Shown piece after piece: positions 1-11,374 of a DNA stretch of 54,723 bases (positions are counted from its first letter, which is position 1; each line of letters begins with the position of its first letter). This DNA comes from Methanosarcina sp. Lineage in GTDB: Archaea > Halobacteriota > Methanosarcinia > Methanosarcinales > Methanosarcinaceae. The notes under the pieces are model-generated. The model was not told where the DNA came from, made no database searches, and worked only from the letters and a program-made list of their open reading frames with translations. The translations under genes and the position numbers were made by a program. Location: NCBI GenBank assembly GCA_003164755.1, contig PLUB01000010.1, positions 68,879-123,601 on the forward strand, read 5' to 3'.

Positions 1-996
1 TATTGGAACCACTAGTTATATTTTTTGATTTTATCTCTTCATTCCATTGAGTAAATTTTTGTGAGTATTGGATTGGTAATTTTTTTCGGGATAGATTGCT
101 GCTAGGTAATAGCAGATGAGAACGTAAGTTATACCAATTTCTTAACGTATTTATTACCTTTAATGTATAGGATTACTTTATATTTATATTCATTCTATAT
201 TTTTTTTCTTTTACTAAAAAAGTAGGATGCTGATCGAATTCTTATCTATATTATTTACTAACACCTACTTACAAACTTAAAATCATAGAAATAAAGAAAC
301 ATCAGCACTTATAAGTTAACTAACTACGTCACTTATAAAATCTGGTAGAATTTTTGACCAATTGTATGGTATAAAAATTGAAATGCTAATTAGCGCTACA
401 GCATCACTAATAATTCTAGCAAATTAAGTGCGGAATTATATATAAATTATTTTCATTTTACCCAAAAAGGTTTTTATTAGATATCCATAACTTTGGTTCT
501 GTAAAACTTTCGGTTGATGTCACATTATTGCAGCATGTATAATTTTCTGTAAAATATACTACTCTGTATCCCAATTTTCTGGTTTGATTACTATTCTGTT
601 ACTTCATGCTTGTTTCCTGTGATCCAGGATGAAGCCTTAACTTAATCTGACAGCAAAATTCTAATACTTCATTATTCAGTTATTTTAGTAAAATATATGT
701 ATTTCTCTCAAATTTAGACAAAAATAGCCTTATTATTTTTGATTAAACCTAAAAAATGCATAATTTTTTCCATAAAAAAACTGTGCATAAACAAGCAATC
801 CACATTCAAAATTTAATTCAAAATAACTGTACGTTGAATATGAAAATTTTTCCAAAGAACCCAGAAAAACGGACCGGCTCTCAGTGAAATATGTGCATCA
901 TGAAAAGTATATTATGTATCTTATTAGCCTGTTTTTGTCAAATAAAAACGAATGAATGTTTTTTCCGTTGTAGGTAAATGGATTATATTTTGATGA
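1..996. other. AT-rich stretch without recognisable genes
   Basis: I see no open frame, RNA gene or repeat that I can support here. The base composition is very AT-rich on both strands with frequent stops in all frames, like the other intergenic regions of this window. Confidence 0.5.
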
Positions 997-1287
997 TCAA
1001 ATAAATATAAGATATCTTCCGAAAATGATAATTTGTAATACTCCTACGTCAAATTCGTAGTATCTATAGAAAACGTTATATTTACCATAATCTAAAGTAT
1101 TGTAGTGCAAGTATTTGCCAAAAACTACTTCACTTGCATATTTTATAGGATGAACTTCAATAGAATCTAAGATAGATATATTACTTTCTAAGTTTGTTTT
1201 AGTTAAGCTTATTGTCATGTCTTTACTATCTCCTGCAGTTACTATTTGTATAGGGAGATGAGTATCATTGGTACTAATGGAACCCAT
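997..1287 (-). CDS. Hypothetical short ORF, possibly a decayed gene tail
   Basis: This is an open frame of 96 codons on the reverse strand. I do not recognise the family. It is rich in Asn, Ser, Thr and aromatic residues, including a tyrosine-rich stretch near residues 70-78 (YNVFYRYYEF), which is reminiscent of beta-rich surface proteins of methanogens. No ribosome binding site is evident upstream of the ATG, there is no signal peptide, and the neighbouring sequence is a decayed transposase, so it may be a leftover of a larger gene rather than a functional one. Confidence 0.25.
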   Translation of the reverse strand: MGSISTNDTHLPIQIVTAGDSKDMTISLTKTNLESNISILDSIEVHPIKYASEVVFGKYLHYNTLDYGKYNVFYRYYEFDVGVLQIIIFGRYLIFI

Positions 1288-1319
1288 TGCAACTTGAATC
1301 TTTCCAATAAATAAATATG

Positions 1320-1790
1320 GGAAATAATACCCAGAAATAAAAAAATATACTAATGAGTGTAAAGAGCAAATTCAAGAGCTGAATTTTTAGCAAATTAAAA
1401 CGTTGACAGAAAGGTTCGATTCTATAGTCAAGAAGGAATTGAAGGAAATCAGCTTTCTTCAAATCTTCAAAAACAAGGAAAAATACGGTTCAAATCCACA
1501 AACAAAAGCAAACAATCTACTTAATAAGCTTGTACAACACAAATAAAAGATAATGTGGTTCCTTAAAGACCTGTGAGTTCCATTTCAAAATAACCAGACT
1601 GAGAGAAACATCAGAATGATGAAATTACAGCAAACAAAATATAAGGAATTTTAAAAATCACACAAAAACTATAGCTTTCTGCAGAAATTGAGCCTACATT
1701 TCTACAAACAGAAAGAACATTTTGCCGGTTATAGACGGGATTCTAGCGGCATTCCAGGGAGCGAAGCTAACTATGCCTTGGATAATTACA
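1320..1790 (+). mobile_element. IS66-family transposase remnant
   Basis: Reading all three forward frames between 1470 and 1790 recovers the C-terminal signature of IS66-type transposases: a KANNLLNKLVQHK-like segment, then VPFQNNQTERNIRMMK (family consensus PFDNNQAERDIRM.K), then FCRN-AYISTNRKN-LPVIDGILAAFQG. At least two in-frame stops and one or more frameshifts separate these pieces. The part upstream (1320-1470) resembles another fragment at about 20.9 kb, suggesting an internally deleted element. No terminal inverted repeats could be fixed. It is inactive as written. Confidence 0.7.
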
Positions 1791-2024
1791 ATAATTTATA
1801 GATATATCTCTGATTTGTATAAATGATTTCAGAAATAACGAGATTCAAAAATAATGTATTCAATTGATATTCTACTTTTATTTATGTCGGCAGCTTCGTA
1901 AATTTTATCTTTGAAGAAAGTCAATTATAAGGTTCAGCAACTTAAACAAAGATTTAAGAACTTACCGCATTTGAGTGCACAACACTTGATAGTGGATGAT
2001 TTAAGCACGCACGGGTAAAAAAAT

Positions 2025-3305
2025 ATGTCAGGCACCAAACTAGATATCGTAGAACTGCTTCTGACCGCGGAGATATATAATCGTTATCCAGAATTGGATG
2101 TAAATGATCTTCCGAAAAACATTAGAAAAAATTACTGGAACAGTGCAGAGAAAACAGTTCCCAAACCTATTACAGCTACATTTACACGGATTGAAAAACT
2201 GTACGGAACTAAGGAAATAGAAACAAGTGTAAGAAACGTTCCTTTCATAGTTATTGACAAGTCTCATTTTGAACTTCGCCTGAGCGCTTTCGAAATTGCT
2301 GTGGAATGGTTTGAAAAGCAGGAGAGTGCACAGGAAAGAATTGAAAATAATCCTGTTCTGGCCTATTACTACGGAGAAGTGAAAAAGGTTCAAGCTGCAA
2401 ACTATGCACTTACAAAGGCAAAAATAAGGCCTAAAGAAGTTGATAGGGAATGGATAGAATCCCTCATCGCAGAGATCAGGAAGGAAGAAAAAAGTGAAGA
2501 AATGCTCAAACTAGTGATAATTATCGCTCCAGAAGATATAAAACAAAAAATACGAGACCTTGTGCTCACCGAAGAACAGGAGGATGAAGTTAAAAAAATC
2601 AAAAAAGCCATAGAACACAGAGAATACCTTCGGGAAATCGGCTTACATGATATAGGGAAAATTCTTTTCGTAGGACCACCAGGAACCGGAAAAACCTCCG
2701 TTGCCCGCGCGCTTTCAGAACAACTATCAATCCCCTTTGTTGAGGTCAAACTCTCTATGATAACAGACCAGTATCTTGGAGAAACTGCAAAAAACATTGA
2801 CAGAGTCTTTTTGCTTGCAAAGAAATTGAATCCCTGCATTCTCTTCATAGATGAGCTGGATTTCGTTGCAAAAGCTAGGAATTCGGACGAAAATGCTGCC
2901 ATCAAGCGAGCAGTCAATACCCTCCTAAAGGCTATCGATGAAATCAGCCTTGTGGAGCATGGGGTGCTCTTGATTGCCGCAACAAACCATCCTCAGATGC
3001 TTGACGGTGCGGCATGGAGGCGTTTTGACGAAATAGTTCATTTTCCTCTTCCTGACATCGAAATGCGTAAAAACATCCTAGATATCGTAACCAGACATAT
3101 CGAAGGAGATTTTGATACCAGAGAAATTGCGGAATTGACAGATGGCTACTCAGGTTCTGACATGCGAATGGTAATCAGGGAAGCGGTCCTGAGCGCTCTT
3201 CTGGAAGAACGCAAAGTACTCACCCAACAAGATTTGCTGGAAGCAGTTGGGTCATTTAATGAAAGGACTGATCTCAAATTCGAAAAATATGAGAGGAAAA
3301 AATAA
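2025..3305 (+). CDS. AAA-family ATPase
   Basis: This 426-residue protein has an unrecognised N-terminal part (about 1-180, mostly charged helices) and a single C-terminal AAA module. Walker A is GPPGTGKT at residues 217-224, Walker B is ILFIDELD at 272-279, sensor 1 is the Asn in AATNHP at about 321, and an arginine-finger-like pair lies in AAWRRFD. The AAA core resembles the FtsH/proteasome-activating-nucleotidase type, but there is no protease domain, so it is probably a soluble remodelling ATPase of unknown substrate. The stop codon is 2 bp before the next ATG, so it is almost certainly co-transcribed with the metallo-hydrolase that follows. The ATG at 2025 is the first in frame. Confidence 0.85.
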   Translation: MSGTKLDIVELLLTAEIYNRYPELDVNDLPKNIRKNYWNSAEKTVPKPITATFTRIEKLYGTKEIETSVRNVPFIVIDKSHFELRLSAFEIAVEWFEKQESAQERIENNPVLAYYYGEVKKVQAANYALTKAKIRPKEVDREWIESLIAEIRKEEKSEEMLKLVIIIAPEDIKQKIRDLVLTEEQEDEVKKIKKAIEHREYLREIGLHDIGKILFVGPPGTGKTSVARALSEQLSIPFVEVKLSMITDQYLGETAKNIDRVFLLAKKLNPCILFIDELDFVAKARNSDENAAIKRAVNTLLKAIDEISLVEHGVLLIAATNHPQMLDGAAWRRFDEIVHFPLPDIEMRKNILDIVTRHIEGDFDTREIAELTDGYSGSDMRMVIREAVLSALLEERKVLTQQDLLEAVGSFNERTDLKFEKYERKK

Positions 3306-3307
3306 TC

Positions 3308-4048
3308 ATGAAGCTAACACTTCTTGGAACTGGTGATGCTGTCGGAACCCCGAAAATAGGATGCAACTGTCCAGCATGCGAAGATGCTCAGAGAGGTGGA
3401 AAAAGCCAACGCCTCAGATTTTCTATTCTTGTGGAATCAAAGATAGGTCGAATTCTTATCGACACCAGCCCGGATCTCAGGCAACAGTTTCTCATGCAAA
3501 ATCTTTCCTCCATAGATGGAGTGATCTGGACCCACGGACATTATGACCATTACTCTGGATTCGGAGAGTTCTACAGAATTCAAAATAAAGTTGATGTTTA
3601 TGGGATTCCCGAGACTATCAACTACATAAATCAGTATGTCTCGTTCCTTAAGCCTAAATATCATTATGTAAATCTCTGTAAGCCATTCGAGCTATTTGGA
3701 CTGCAGTTTACTCTCATTAAGGTAGATCACCCCCCTATGGAGGTCCCTACAGGGATCATAATTCGTGAAGGGGATACAAAAGTAGTGATTACAGGAGATA
3801 CAAGTCCAGAAATACCCAACGTCAGTATAGAGTTGATGAAGGATCCTAACCTTCTTATTGCCAATGCGATAGTTCCACCACATATCCATATCAAAAAACA
3901 TATGAACTCAGAAGAGGCTATGGCACTTGCAAAGAAAATTAATGCAAGAAGAGTAGTTTTGACTCATCTCAGTCACCTCTTTCGTCCTCATCATATTGAA
4001 TCCGTATTTTTACCCCTTGGATATGACGGACAGGTATTCGATTTATAA
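3308..4048 (+). CDS. PhnP-like metallo-beta-lactamase-fold hydrolase
   Basis: This 246-residue protein has the metallo-beta-lactamase signature THGHYDH (H76, H78, D80, H81), a later GDTS metal ligand motif around residue 160, and a C-terminal LTHLSH histidine. The N-terminal GCNCPAC cysteines (residues 18-24) are the extra zinc knuckle typical of PhnP-type phosphodiesterases and related RNase Z-like enzymes. It likely hydrolyses a phosphodiester, probably a cyclic or nucleotide-linked one; the actual substrate cannot be read from sequence. It forms a two-gene unit with the AAA ATPase (2 bp gap). No C-P lyase genes are present, so a role in phosphonate degradation is not supported. Confidence 0.85.
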   Translation: MKLTLLGTGDAVGTPKIGCNCPACEDAQRGGKSQRLRFSILVESKIGRILIDTSPDLRQQFLMQNLSSIDGVIWTHGHYDHYSGFGEFYRIQNKVDVYGIPETINYINQYVSFLKPKYHYVNLCKPFELFGLQFTLIKVDHPPMEVPTGIIIREGDTKVVITGDTSPEIPNVSIELMKDPNLLIANAIVPPHIHIKKHMNSEEAMALAKKINARRVVLTHLSHLFRPHHIESVFLPLGYDGQVFDL

Positions 4049-6400
4049 TTTATTTTCAATCATGTGCATCTGTTAACATTTTTTGATTGAAGTTGTGGTT
4101 GCGCATCCCTCAGCAAACTATTGGGTATTCTACTGGAATAAACTTAAAGAAATTTGCTCAAGAGGGTTTCGATAAACCTTTGATTTTCATGAGTAATTTA
4201 TATACCATTTATATATATGAAGAAATTTGGGGATTGTTTCAGATTTTAGAAAACAAAATATCAAGTATTATGGAAGGAGTTTCATACTTCTTCTCTTAAT
4301 CTACTCCATTTAGGAGCAAACACAATACCAAGCCCTTTCCAAAATTTTAGTTTTTAACTCCCAAAGAGATAAATGTCCTTCCTAGGAGATTACTATATCA
4401 GCAGGTTGGAGAGGAGAGCAATTGTTATATTTGTGATAAGTTCATTCAATTATGTAACAACCAAAGTTACGGTGTCTATACAGCTACAAGTAACTAGGTA
4501 TATTAGCGCCACAGCTCTGGATATATTTAAAAAGTATTCCAAATTAATAATTTTAATTTGTTCATATGTTTCTTTTTCTTCCTAGTTTTTCTGATTTTCA
4601 ACATAGTTTTTAACCGCATCGGAAGTTGTACCATCATCCACAGCGCCAATATTATCCCAGTAACTACAAAGAGAGCTTTCTTTTCATAGTGGAATCTATC
4701 TATTACCTTGAAATAAGTGCATGAATAAACAATTAAAGGATTTTTTGTTCTATTCGTTTTGAGAGGAATTATTCAACCTTCAACCCAGTTTTGAAATAAT
4801 CATGGAAACAGAAAAAGCGGAGATTTTACTTGACATCTAAAGCAGTCATTATCTCTTGCATCCTTTGGGATGAAAATTTACAATATCTGCCATTAAATGA
4901 CTTCTTTCTTCACGAGAAGTATTATAAATTTTATATACAGTAATATTAAATATAACAAAAATTGCAAAAAATATTAAATACAAGTTTATCATACATACAT
5001 ATGTCTACGTGAACAGACACAAAAGCAAAAAAGCCTCCTAAATTTATTACTTGACCCTGAGGTGTTGGATATTCCTCACCTGTAAAAGTAGGTAGGTAGG
5101 AAATTTCAGCACCAGAGAAGAGCACGAAAAATTATTACCCCTGCTCAATCTGACTTTTCGCAGATTTCCTACCAATTATCACAATTTTTCATTCTATTGT
5201 TTTTTTTGGAAACTACCTATTATTCAAACTTTGTTTTTGAAAATAGATTACACTTTGATCTTATGCCTTCATCAAAATATTCTAACTTCTATTTCCTGAA
5301 TCTTCAGTTGAGATAATAATTGCAAATTTTTGAACAAATCTCCTAAAAGTCGCAAGAAAAATATTATTATCTTGAGAACATCTGCTGAAGATCGACTCAA
5401 TTAAACATTTTATCACATTTTTCCTGAAAAATGCTAATATTTTTTTGACATTTTATAGAATCAACAAATTTGACCTGAATAATCTGTTCCTAGAAAACAT
5501 AGACTACGACTACCTCTAAACAAGGACAAACAAGAGGAATTTACAGAGCCTGCTTAATTTTCTGTTAAATCACAAGCATCAATAAGTTATTGAGTAAAAA
5601 ATGTTCAATAGCAGAAGAACTTAATTACATTCAGTAAAACAAAAATCTGACTTCGAATTTACAGCAAATTCGCAATACTACCTATCTTTGAAGTTAATTC
5701 AGCTGTGACATGCTTTAATTAGAATGTTTCTACGGAGAATTCACCTGACAATATCTGGCGATCAAGAAGAATGACTATTATATTTATTTCGATTGACCCA
5801 AATGTGTATTTTCGGCTACTCTTCATTTAAGCTTTCATTACTACCCTATCTTTATGAGAATTACTTTGCCCAAGATCTTTAAAACTTTCATTTTCTTATT
5901 CAGGGACCAAATTATCATTAGAATTCATATTTTAACTCCAAATAGAATGCATCTCTTGGACCTATACAAGATGGTAATAAAGCTTTAATTATGAATAAAA
6001 TTAAAATTCATCCAATAAAGTAATATAAATTTATGTACATGTAATACTTGGCAATCTAGACTTATAAGAACATTCTAGGATTCATGCAGCTGAACTGAAA
6101 AATCAATCGGATTGAATATTTAATTGTCTAAAAGCAACGTTTAAACCACAAAGTCAATTCATTTGATTTTGTTTCTCAAGTACGTGAGTATTAAATTCTT
6201 TAGAAATAATCAAGGATAACATTATAATAATATTTTAAGAAGCTTAATCGTCTCCGAGAAATACTCTCAAAAAACTCATCTTAAGAGTGATATTATTTTT
6301 TTCATGATAAGAATTTTTCAATGTCGTGATAAATTACTCAATCAAAATAACGATTTTCAGTTTAGAACTACAAGAAATGAGTTAGAGGAAGAGAGAAAAA
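4049..6400. other. 2.3-kb region without supported genes
   Basis: Only short AT-rich open frames are present (for example two 70-codon forward frames near 4.1 and 4.4 kb), none with a recognisable family, a good ribosome binding site or a sensible composition. I find no tRNA cloverleaf and no regularly spaced repeats. The region may hold decayed genes too degenerate to identify by eye. Confidence 0.45.
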
Positions 6401-7120
6401 ATGCACATTCCAGATGGATACTTAGGACCATGTACATTTATCGCATTTTGGATTATCATGATTCCGATATGGTATTATGCAGGACAGAAACTTACCACAT
6501 AGCTCAAGTCCAGACAGGTTCCTCTGCTGGCGCTATCAGCTGCATTCTCATTTGTAATAATGATGTTCAATGTCCCTATTCCAGGAGGTAGCTCAGGCTA
6601 TGCCATAGGCGGTGGAATTATCGCCATAATTATAGGCCCCTGGGCAGCAATTATAGCTATATCTGTAACTTTGGTATTGCAAGCAATGATTTTTGGTGAT
6701 GGTGGAATAATAGCCGTAGCCACTAACTGCTTCAATATGGGAGTTATAGTACCCTTTGTCGCTTACTATGCTTATAAGTTTATCAGCGGAAATTCAGCTA
6801 TTACATCATCTACGAGAGTTATTGCTGCGGCCATTGCTGGCTGGATTTCTCTGACCATGGCATCTTTTTGTGCGGGCTTTGAATTAGGAATACAGCCAAT
6901 TTTGGAGCACACGGCTGAAGGAGTCCCACTTTATATGCCATATCCCTTGAGTGTAACGATTCCTTCCATGGTACTTGAACACGCTTTGGTATTTGGCATT
7001 CTAGAGGCACTGATTACCGCAATTATTTTTGCCTATATCCAGAGAACAGATACATCAGTAGTGTATGGAGAGAAATCTAAAGAGGAGATGAACAAAATGA
7101 TGAAGAGAAGCACAATCTGA
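6401..7120 (+). pseudogene. cbiM: cbiM cobalt ECF transporter component, interrupted by in-frame TAG
   Basis: The reading frame beginning MHIPDGYLGP, the hallmark metal-binding N terminus of CbiM (the His in position 2 helps bind cobalt), runs 33 codons to a TAG at 6500-6502. It then continues in the same frame without any indel through the rest of the protein (PIPGGSSGYAIGGG..., six or so membrane helices) to the normal end, about 239 codons in total. CbiM is the membrane substrate-binding subunit of cobalt energy-coupling-factor transporters, which feed B12 synthesis. A purine-rich GAGGAAGAGAG precedes the ATG. TAG can be read as pyrrolysine in Methanosarcina, so readthrough is conceivable, but the adjacent cbiN-like remnant argues for decay. 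No intact cbiQ or cbiO follows. Confidence 0.8.
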
Positions 7121-7139
7121 AATGAGGAATGGGGATAAA

Positions 7140-7260
7140 ATGATACGAAACTGATCTATTGGCCTAGTATTTGTGCCTATAAGGTATGCTTGCGACAGGC
7201 CACTTCACCTGGTGAATGGGAACCAAATGAACGCTAAGAAAACTGATAAATTAGAAAGCT
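7140..7260 (+). pseudogene. Remnant of a cbiN/PDGLE-type cobalt transport gene
   Basis: Just after cbiM, mixed-frame reading gives pieces resembling the small two-helix partner of CbiM: an IGLVFVPI stretch, LATG, and then PGEWEPNE in another frame (compare the L-A-T-G-x-x-x-G-E-W pattern at the end of the first helix of PDGLE/CbiN-like proteins). At least two frameshifts are required. The position directly behind cbiM is where this partner normally sits. The match is short and was made by eye. Confidence 0.4.
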
Positions 7261-7460
7261 TTAAAAGGTCAACTAATTAAATGGGGGGCATCTAAGGATA
7301 TTAGATATAAAAAAACTTGCAACTGGGAGATGGATGGGCATACATTTTGTAAGCCGTGATTGGCGAAATTAACCCGTTGATCCAATTGAGGTGTTAAATA
7401 AACCTCTGGAATAGTTGCGTTAGCTATTTATCCTCAACATGATACTACGAAGCTAATTCG

Positions 7461-10400
7461 CTACATAGAAGATTTATTCTTTTCATGGTTGTGATGTACA
7501 TGTCTGCCATAACCTCCACCACCTGGGGTTTCGATTACAAAAATATATCCGTTCTTCAGCTTGAGTTCAACCTGTCCTTCAACTTCTATAACTCTGCCGT
7601 CTCTTCTGATAAGCATATCCTTTCCACATTTTCCAGGCATTCCGCCTTTGAGCCCGAACGGAGGAATCTTCCGATGGCTCGAGATGATAGCAGCATTCAT
7701 ATCCTTCAAGAATCGGAACTTTCGAACAACTCCGTTTCCACCCCTGAATTTACCATTTCCTCCGCTTCCTTGTCGAATGGAAAATTCCTCAAGCAAAACT
7801 GGGAATCTTGCTTCAAGAACCTCAGGGTCTGTAATTCTTGAGTTGGTCATATGAGTATGAACAGCATCTGTTCCTGAAAAGCCAGGACCTGCGCCTGCGC
7901 CTCCACATATGGTTTCATAATACTGGAAATCAGCGTTTCCGAAAATAAAATTGTTCATCGTACCCGGAGAAGCCGCAAGCGTGCCAAGAGCTCCAAAAAG
8001 AGCGTCAACAATGTACTGTGCAGTTTCAACATTGCCTGCGACAACTGCTGCAGGAGGTTAGGGGCTGAGCAGGGAGCAAACTGGTATAACGATCTCAAGT
8101 GGCCTTAAACAACCTGCATTCAAATGTATATCACTTTTTACAAATGTCCTGAAAACGTAGAGAACAGCAGCTATGCAAACAAATGCAGGAGCATTAAAAT
8201 TATTTGAGAGCTGAGAGGAGGTACCCATAAAATCGATTTTAGCATCACGGTTATTGCGGTCAATTGTGATCTTAACTTTAATTGCATTTCCATCATCGAA
8301 CAAATAAGTGAATTCTTCAACTGTAAGCCTGTCAATAACTCTTCTGACGGCTTCTTCAGCATTATCTTGCACATTACCCATATAAGCTTTAACAGTTTCA
8401 ATGAAAAAACCCTCGACCATCTTGCGAAGTTCCTGAAGGCCTTTCTCATTTGCAGCTATCTGTGCACTAATATCAGCAATGTTCTGGTCAGGATTTCTTG
8501 CCGGGTATTTTCCCGAATTCAACCATGCTTTCAACCTTTCTTCACATAAACTACCTTGTTTGACTATCTTCATGCCCTCATTCAGCACACCTTCTTCTTC
8601 AATAGTCCTGCTGCCAGACTGCATGGATCCAGGACTGATCCCTCCTACATCTGCAGGATGACCTCTGGAAGCCAGGTAAAAAAAATATCTTCAGAGCTGC
8701 AAAACATCGGGGTAACGACTGTGATATCAGGAAGATGAGTTCCTCCGTTATACGGGGAGTTAATCAAGTATACATCTCCTGCTTGCATTTCGTTAAATTG
8801 TCTCCTGATAAGGGCTTTTACGCATTCTCCCATAGACCCCAAATGCACAGGAATGTGGGGGGCGTTTGCTACCAAGTTTCCATGCCTGTCAAAAATAGCG
8901 CAGGAAAAGTCCAGTCTCTCTGTTATATTTACCGAATGAGCAGTATTCTGCAAAGTATACCCCATTTGCTCGGCAACTAACATAAACCTATTATTGAAAA
9001 TCTCGAGCATTACAAGATCCACATCCTTCCCTATGATTTTATGGGTTAGGAGCGAAATTCTACGGTTCAGGAGAAGATAGTTATGTTCAGTGATCTTTCC
9101 TTCCCAACCGGATTCAATAATAATGGTCGTATTTTTCTCGATTAGAACTGCAGGTCCATTTATACAAGCCCCTGGTTTCAACTCATCCCTCTTGAGAATA
9201 AAAGTCTCATGAAACTCCCCATAACTATACATTTGAACTGTAGACACAGGTAAGAAAGCATGATTTGTTTCAGTTTCCAGCACAGGGGCAGAAACTCTTT
9301 CCGTAATCCCTACGACCTCTACGGAAACAGCCTCAACAACACAATGGTTTTGTTCTCCATTACAAACCCAAAGTGATTCTTGTGAGTTTCCTCAAAACCT
9401 TTCCTGAGAGTGTCCTTATCCGCAAAATCCACAAGTAATTGAGTGTCTGAACCTGCATAGCGCATATGTACTTTGAAGAGCACAATAATGCGGTTCTTCT
9501 GCACTCCCTGATCCAGCATCGAGAAGCACCCTTCCTTTTTAAGCTCTAAAAATACGATTTTCAGTTCCTCTATCAGCCTGTCCGATAGTTCAACCCCTAT
9601 GTATCGCTCTTTTATCAGCCGCTGATCTGCAAGTCCATGCCGTATGCTGACAGAACGCCTGCAAACGGATGAATGAAAATACTTTTAATCCCAAGACTGT
9701 CTGCAACCCTACAGGCATGCTGTGCAGCAGCTCCTCCAAAACAGCAAAGGGTATATTCATTTATATTGTACCCCTGCTGGACTGAGACTTTCTTAATGGC
9801 ATTTGCCATATTCTCGACTGCGACTGAAAGAAAGCCCTCTGCTACCTGCTCAGGAGTCAGAAAACCACTCTCGATTGAAACCTCTTTTGCAAGCTCTGAG
9901 AATTTTCTGAGCACAAGTTCGGAATCAAGAGATTGATCTGCATTGAGCCCGAACAGCCTTGGGAAAAATTCGGACTGCAATTTTCCGAGCATGACGTTGC
10001 AGTCGGTAACTGTAAGGGGTCCACCTTTTCGATAACATGCAGGGCCAGGATCCGAACCTGCAGATTCCGGACCTACCTTAGAACCTGCCTTCTTCGTAAT
10101 GAAGTATGGAACCTCCACCTGCTGCAATAGTATGGATGCGCATCATCGGAGATCTCAATCGTACACCTGCAATCTCGGTTCAAGACTGCGCTCATACTCC
10201 CCGCTGTACTGAGCTACATCTGTAGATGTCCCTCCCATATCGAAAGTAATGATTTTTTGTACCCCTGCCACGAGAGATGTCGCAACCGCCCCCACAATTC
10301 CACCCGCTGGCTCGGAAAGGATACAGTTCTTGCCCTGAAAAGCCTCTGCATCGATAAGCCCTCCACTGGACTGCATGAACATGAGCCTGGGCGTTCTTGT

Positions 10401-11189
10401 TTCTCTGTCCTCCTGTCGTTCTTTTAGTTTTTTTCCTCGTTCTACTTGCCCTTCGTCTTCCTGTTCCCCTTCTATTTCTTCTGCCCCTTCATCCAGAGTT
10501 CTCTGAACCATATCAACGTACCTTCGGAGAACCGGAGATAGATATGCATCAACAACAGTCGTTTCCCCTCGGATCACGAGTTTTATCAACGGGCTTACCT
10601 GATGGGAAAGGGATACTTGTGTAAAACCGATTTCTCTAGCAAGTCTTCCAAGACTAAGTTCATGTTTAGGATATTTATATGCATGCATCAGGACAATGGC
10701 AACTGATCGAATTCCAGCTTTGAAGGCCAAATAAAGCACTTTTTCTGCATCTTCAAGATTTAGGGGCACAAACTCTTTTCCATCTGCTCCTAATCTTCCT
10801 GATACCATGATAACCCTTTCATACAACTGGTCTGGGAGTTCGATTTTCTGAGCAAAAATACCTGGGCGATTCTGGTACCCTATTCTCAAAGCATCCCCAA
10901 AACCCTGGTTTATAACAAGAAAAGTACGCTCTCCTTTCCGTTCAAGGAGAGCATTGGTACCTACTGTTGTCCCCATTTTGATGGCCTCTATTAGTTCCGA
11001 AGGCAGAGGTACATCTTTGGGCAGCCCCAGAATATAACGAATTCCATGCATGGCTGCATCTTTATAGTGGCTGGTATCTTCAGAAAGAAGCTTGTGTGTG
11101 ATTAGATTTCAGTCAGGGCTGCAGGCTACGATATCAGTAAATGTACCTCCACGATCTATCCAGAACTGCCATCGAGCTTTGGGAGACAT
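7461..11189 (-). pseudogene. Decayed fused hydantoinase/5-oxoprolinase (HyuA-HyuB type)
   Basis: Starting at an ATG at 11189 the frame begins with the acetate/sugar-kinase-like motif [13 protein letters not shown] of HyuA, hits an in-frame TGA at 11109-11111 (codon 27), and continues as open pieces in different frames: 10155-11051 (EPAGGIVGA, FDMGGTSTDVA), 9615-10127 (GGAAAQHAC), 9319-9519 and 8645-9283, where the HyuA end runs directly into a HyuB start. HyuB continues at 8058-8624 to an in-frame TAA (8058-8060), and then, in the same frame, to the C-terminal GGAGAGPGFSGTDAVHTHM and PGGGGYG motifs. An intact version would be about 1,240 residues, the size of ATP-dependent 5-oxoprolinase. At least two nonsense codons and about four frameshifts make it clearly dead. 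Confidence 0.85.
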
Positions 11190-11374
11190 TAAAGGAACGA
11201 TTGTATAAGTTGTATTAATTATTTAATCCTGAAATTTCAGATTTGATTTATTTTCAAATCAGATTCCTTGTTTCACTCTTTTATACATTCTTCCACAACT
11301 TTCAAAATATCAATAACTTTTTAACATCAGCTTTTTGGAAATCTTTTATACATTTGAGGTTGCAATGAATCAGC

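Noticed and set aside
1486..1500. GGTTCAAATCC resembling a tRNA T-loop
   Set aside because: No cloverleaf can be formed with the upstream 60-70 bases, and the sequence belongs to the decayed transposase segment.
3308..4048. PhnP of a C-P lyase pathway
   Set aside because: No phn genes are present; the family is used in other contexts, so only a PhnP-like hydrolase is claimed.
4087..4585. Two 70-codon forward frames after the metallo-hydrolase
   Set aside because: Low-complexity, AT-driven composition, no ribosome binding site and no recognisable family.
7485..7854. Forward-strand open frames over the hydantoinase region
   Set aside because: They are antisense images of the conserved hydantoinase B coding sequence and have no family of their own.
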